A stretch of DNA of 7,556 nucleotides, taken from the NCBI GenBank assembly GCA_011390435.1, contig JAABSK010000122.1, positions 1 to 7,556 on the forward strand, in the 5' to 3' direction. The notes beneath the pieces were generated by a model. The model did not search any database. It was not told the origin of the DNA and saw only the letters and a list, made by a program, of their open reading frames with translations. How positions within the stretch are numbered: position 1 is the first letter of the stretch; every line of letters starts with the position of its first letter. This document shows, one piece after another, positions 6,693-7,556 of the stretch. Source of the DNA: Desulfobacteraceae bacterium. Its GTDB lineage: Bacteria; Desulfobacterota; Desulfobacteria; Desulfobacterales; Desulfobacteraceae. The position numbers were made by a program, and so were the translations under genes.

Positions 6693-7341
6693 ACAAAAAC
6701 GTATCAATCAGGCCATTGACGCTTTGTATGCCCAGAAGTTTGACGGAAAAATTGAAATCATTGTGGTGGACGGCCATCAAAAGGCCACCACCCTTGATCA
6801 GATCACGGATCAAACTGTCGTTCAGGTGACATCTGTCAAAGGCAGGGGCAACCAGATGAATGCCGGTGTCCGCCATGCCACAGGGCGGATTCTGCTTTTT
6901 TTGCATTGTGACACCCGCCTTCCGGACAACGCCTTTGCTGCTGTCTGCAAAGCCCTTTCCCGGAAGACGGTAGCGGCCGGTGCTTTTGATCTGGCGATCA
7001 ACGGCACTGGAAGAGCGTTTCGCATCGTTGAAAAAACAGCCTCATTGCGCTCTCGGCTGACGCGGATTCCCTATGGCGATCAGGCCATTTTTATCCAAAC
7101 GTCCTGTTTTCTGGAGATGGGTGGCTATGCAGATCTTCCCATAATGGAGGATGTGGATCTCATGCTCAGGCTGAAAAAGCAGCATGTGAAGATTCATATT
7201 CTGGATCTGTGTGTACTCACCTCTGCCCGGCGCTGGCAGCAGGAAGGACTGGTATCTTGTACTCTCAGGAACTGGGCCATCCTGACCCTGTTTTTCTGCG
7301 GGGTCAGGCCGCAAACCCTTGTGCGGTTTTATGCTTCCTGA
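6649..7341 (+). CDS. TIGR04283-family GT2 glycosyltransferase (transferase 2)
   Basis: A 230-residue family-2 glycosyltransferase of the TIGR04283 type, the usual neighbour of TIGR04282 proteins. It has the GT-A start ISVIIPVFNEQKRI (6-19), the nucleotide-sugar segment IIVVDGH (37-43), GRGNQMNAGVRHATG (65-79) and FLHCDTRLP (84-92), whose D88 is the metal-binding aspartate position. PYGDQAIF (141-148), the probable catalytic PIMEDVDLMLRLK (164-176) and TSARRW (191-196) follow. One oddity is that the usual DGGSxDxT box reads DGHQKATT (41-48), so its second aspartate is A46. The start lies 44 bases inside the preceding gene without a clear ribosome binding site, indicating coupled translation. 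A moderately hydrophobic stretch near the C-terminus (about 208-218) may touch the membrane. The acceptor and sugar are unknown. Confidence 0.9.
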   Translation: MKKTDISVIIPVFNEQKRINQAIDALYAQKFDGKIEIIVVDGHQKATTLDQITDQTVVQVTSVKGRGNQMNAGVRHATGRILLFLHCDTRLPDNAFAAVCKALSRKTVAAGAFDLAINGTGRAFRIVEKTASLRSRLTRIPYGDQAIFIQTSCFLEMGGYADLPIMEDVDLMLRLKKQHVKIHILDLCVLTSARRWQQEGLVSCTLRNWAILTLFFCGVRPQTLVRFYAS

Positions 7342-7556
7342 TCATGCCTGCGCACAGGAGGGTGTTTGAACTGTTTTTTGATCCGGCCCCAGATGACCCG
7401 CAACAGAACATAGATGACAATGAACGGTGCAATAAAATTCAGATCAAACCCGCCTGCCCAGGCGGGAAGGGAAAACTGCAGATCCCCAAAGCGCCTGTCC
7501 AGCCAGGCTGCCGCAAAGAACGCAGGCCACAGCGCTGCCATGCCCATGGCCATGAG
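7329..7556 (-). CDS. Hypothetical small membrane protein, C-terminal 75 residues (5' end outside window)
   Basis: This is the 3' end of a minus-strand gene. The frame is open to the window edge, so the Met at 7553 is probably internal. I do not recognise the family. Two hydrophobic stretches are visible, counting from that Met: the remainder of a helix at about 1-18 (ending AAAWLDRR) and a helix at about 38-55 (LNFIAPFIVIYVLLRVIW). Between them is a short loop with LPAWAGG (29-35). The tail is strongly basic (GRIKKQFKHPPVRRHDQEA), suggesting a cytoplasmic C-terminus. The stop TAA occupies 7329-7331, so its tail overlaps the converging glycosyltransferase gene by 13 bases. It could be a transporter small subunit or part of a longer membrane protein; sequence alone does not decide. 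Confidence 0.6.
   Translation of the reverse strand, partial: LMAMGMAALWPAFFAAAWLDRRFGDLQFSLPAWAGGFDLNFIAPFIVIYVLLRVIWGRIKKQFKHPPVRRHDQEA
7449..7466. repeat. GC-rich inverted repeat inside the minus-strand membrane-protein gene
   Basis: CCCGCCTG (7449-7456) and CAGGCGGG (7459-7466) are perfect 8-base inverted arms around CC. In practice this could form a 6-base stem with a 6-base loop. It encodes the PAWAGG stretch of the minus-strand gene. On the minus strand it is followed by only three Ts, so it is not a convincing terminator. Confidence 0.45.

Noticed and set aside
5994..7341. Calling the transferase pair an arsenosugar biosynthesis operon
   Set aside because: The family names suggest it, but no ArsS radical-SAM, ArsM methyltransferase or other arsenic gene is present in the window, so the pathway label is unsupported here.
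1..7556. CRISPR array, mobile element, defence system, tRNA or rRNA
   Set aside because: I found no regularly spaced repeats, transposase or integrase motifs, terminal inverted repeats, or tRNA/rRNA-like stretches on either strand. Nearly all of the sequence is explained by seven genes.

Overview
The window looks like ordinary chromosome from a Gram-negative anaerobe, most plausibly a sulfate reducer of the Desulfobacteraceae type (Desulfobacterota). That guess rests on the gene families present (an RND permease, a secreted YceI protein, a short DtxR/MntR-type regulator, a second-type Lon protease and a DUF2064/GT2 transferase pair) and on moderate GC content. No marker gene in the window proves it. 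I see no insertion sequence, integrase, CRISPR array, tRNA or rRNA.

Layout. (1) Bases 1-2249 (+) hold the C-terminal ~745 residues of an RND-family efflux permease; its start lies before the window. (2) A secreted YceI-family protein follows after 124 bases (2374-2961, +). (3) Converging on it with only 7 bases between the stops is a 137-residue DtxR/MntR-family metal-dependent regulator (2969-3382, -). (4) A 215-base divergent intergenic region (3383-3597) carries a plausible promoter in each direction and a perfect A6T6 palindrome in the downstream leader. (5) An ATP-dependent Lon protease (3598-5994, +) has all its catalytic motifs, but its N-terminal domain is of a divergent type reminiscent of the AsrA-like second Lon paralogues. 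(6) Two small transferase genes follow in the same direction with overlapping ends: a TIGR04282/DUF2064 protein (5994-6692) and a TIGR04283 family-2 glycosyltransferase (6649-7341). (7) The window closes with the 3' end of a small membrane-protein gene on the minus strand (7329-7556), whose tail overlaps the glycosyltransferase tail by 13 bases.

How they work together. The clearest unit is lon plus the two transferases. Their overlaps of 1 and 44 bases imply one transcript with translational coupling. The two transferase families usually travel together and are named for association with a radical-SAM/selenodomain or arsenosugar (ArsS) context. No radical-SAM gene is visible here, and the upstream partner is instead a protease. 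This atypical pairing is the item most worth following up. The DtxR-like regulator is divergent from lon and could control itself, lon, or distant metal-homeostasis genes; nothing in the window settles which.
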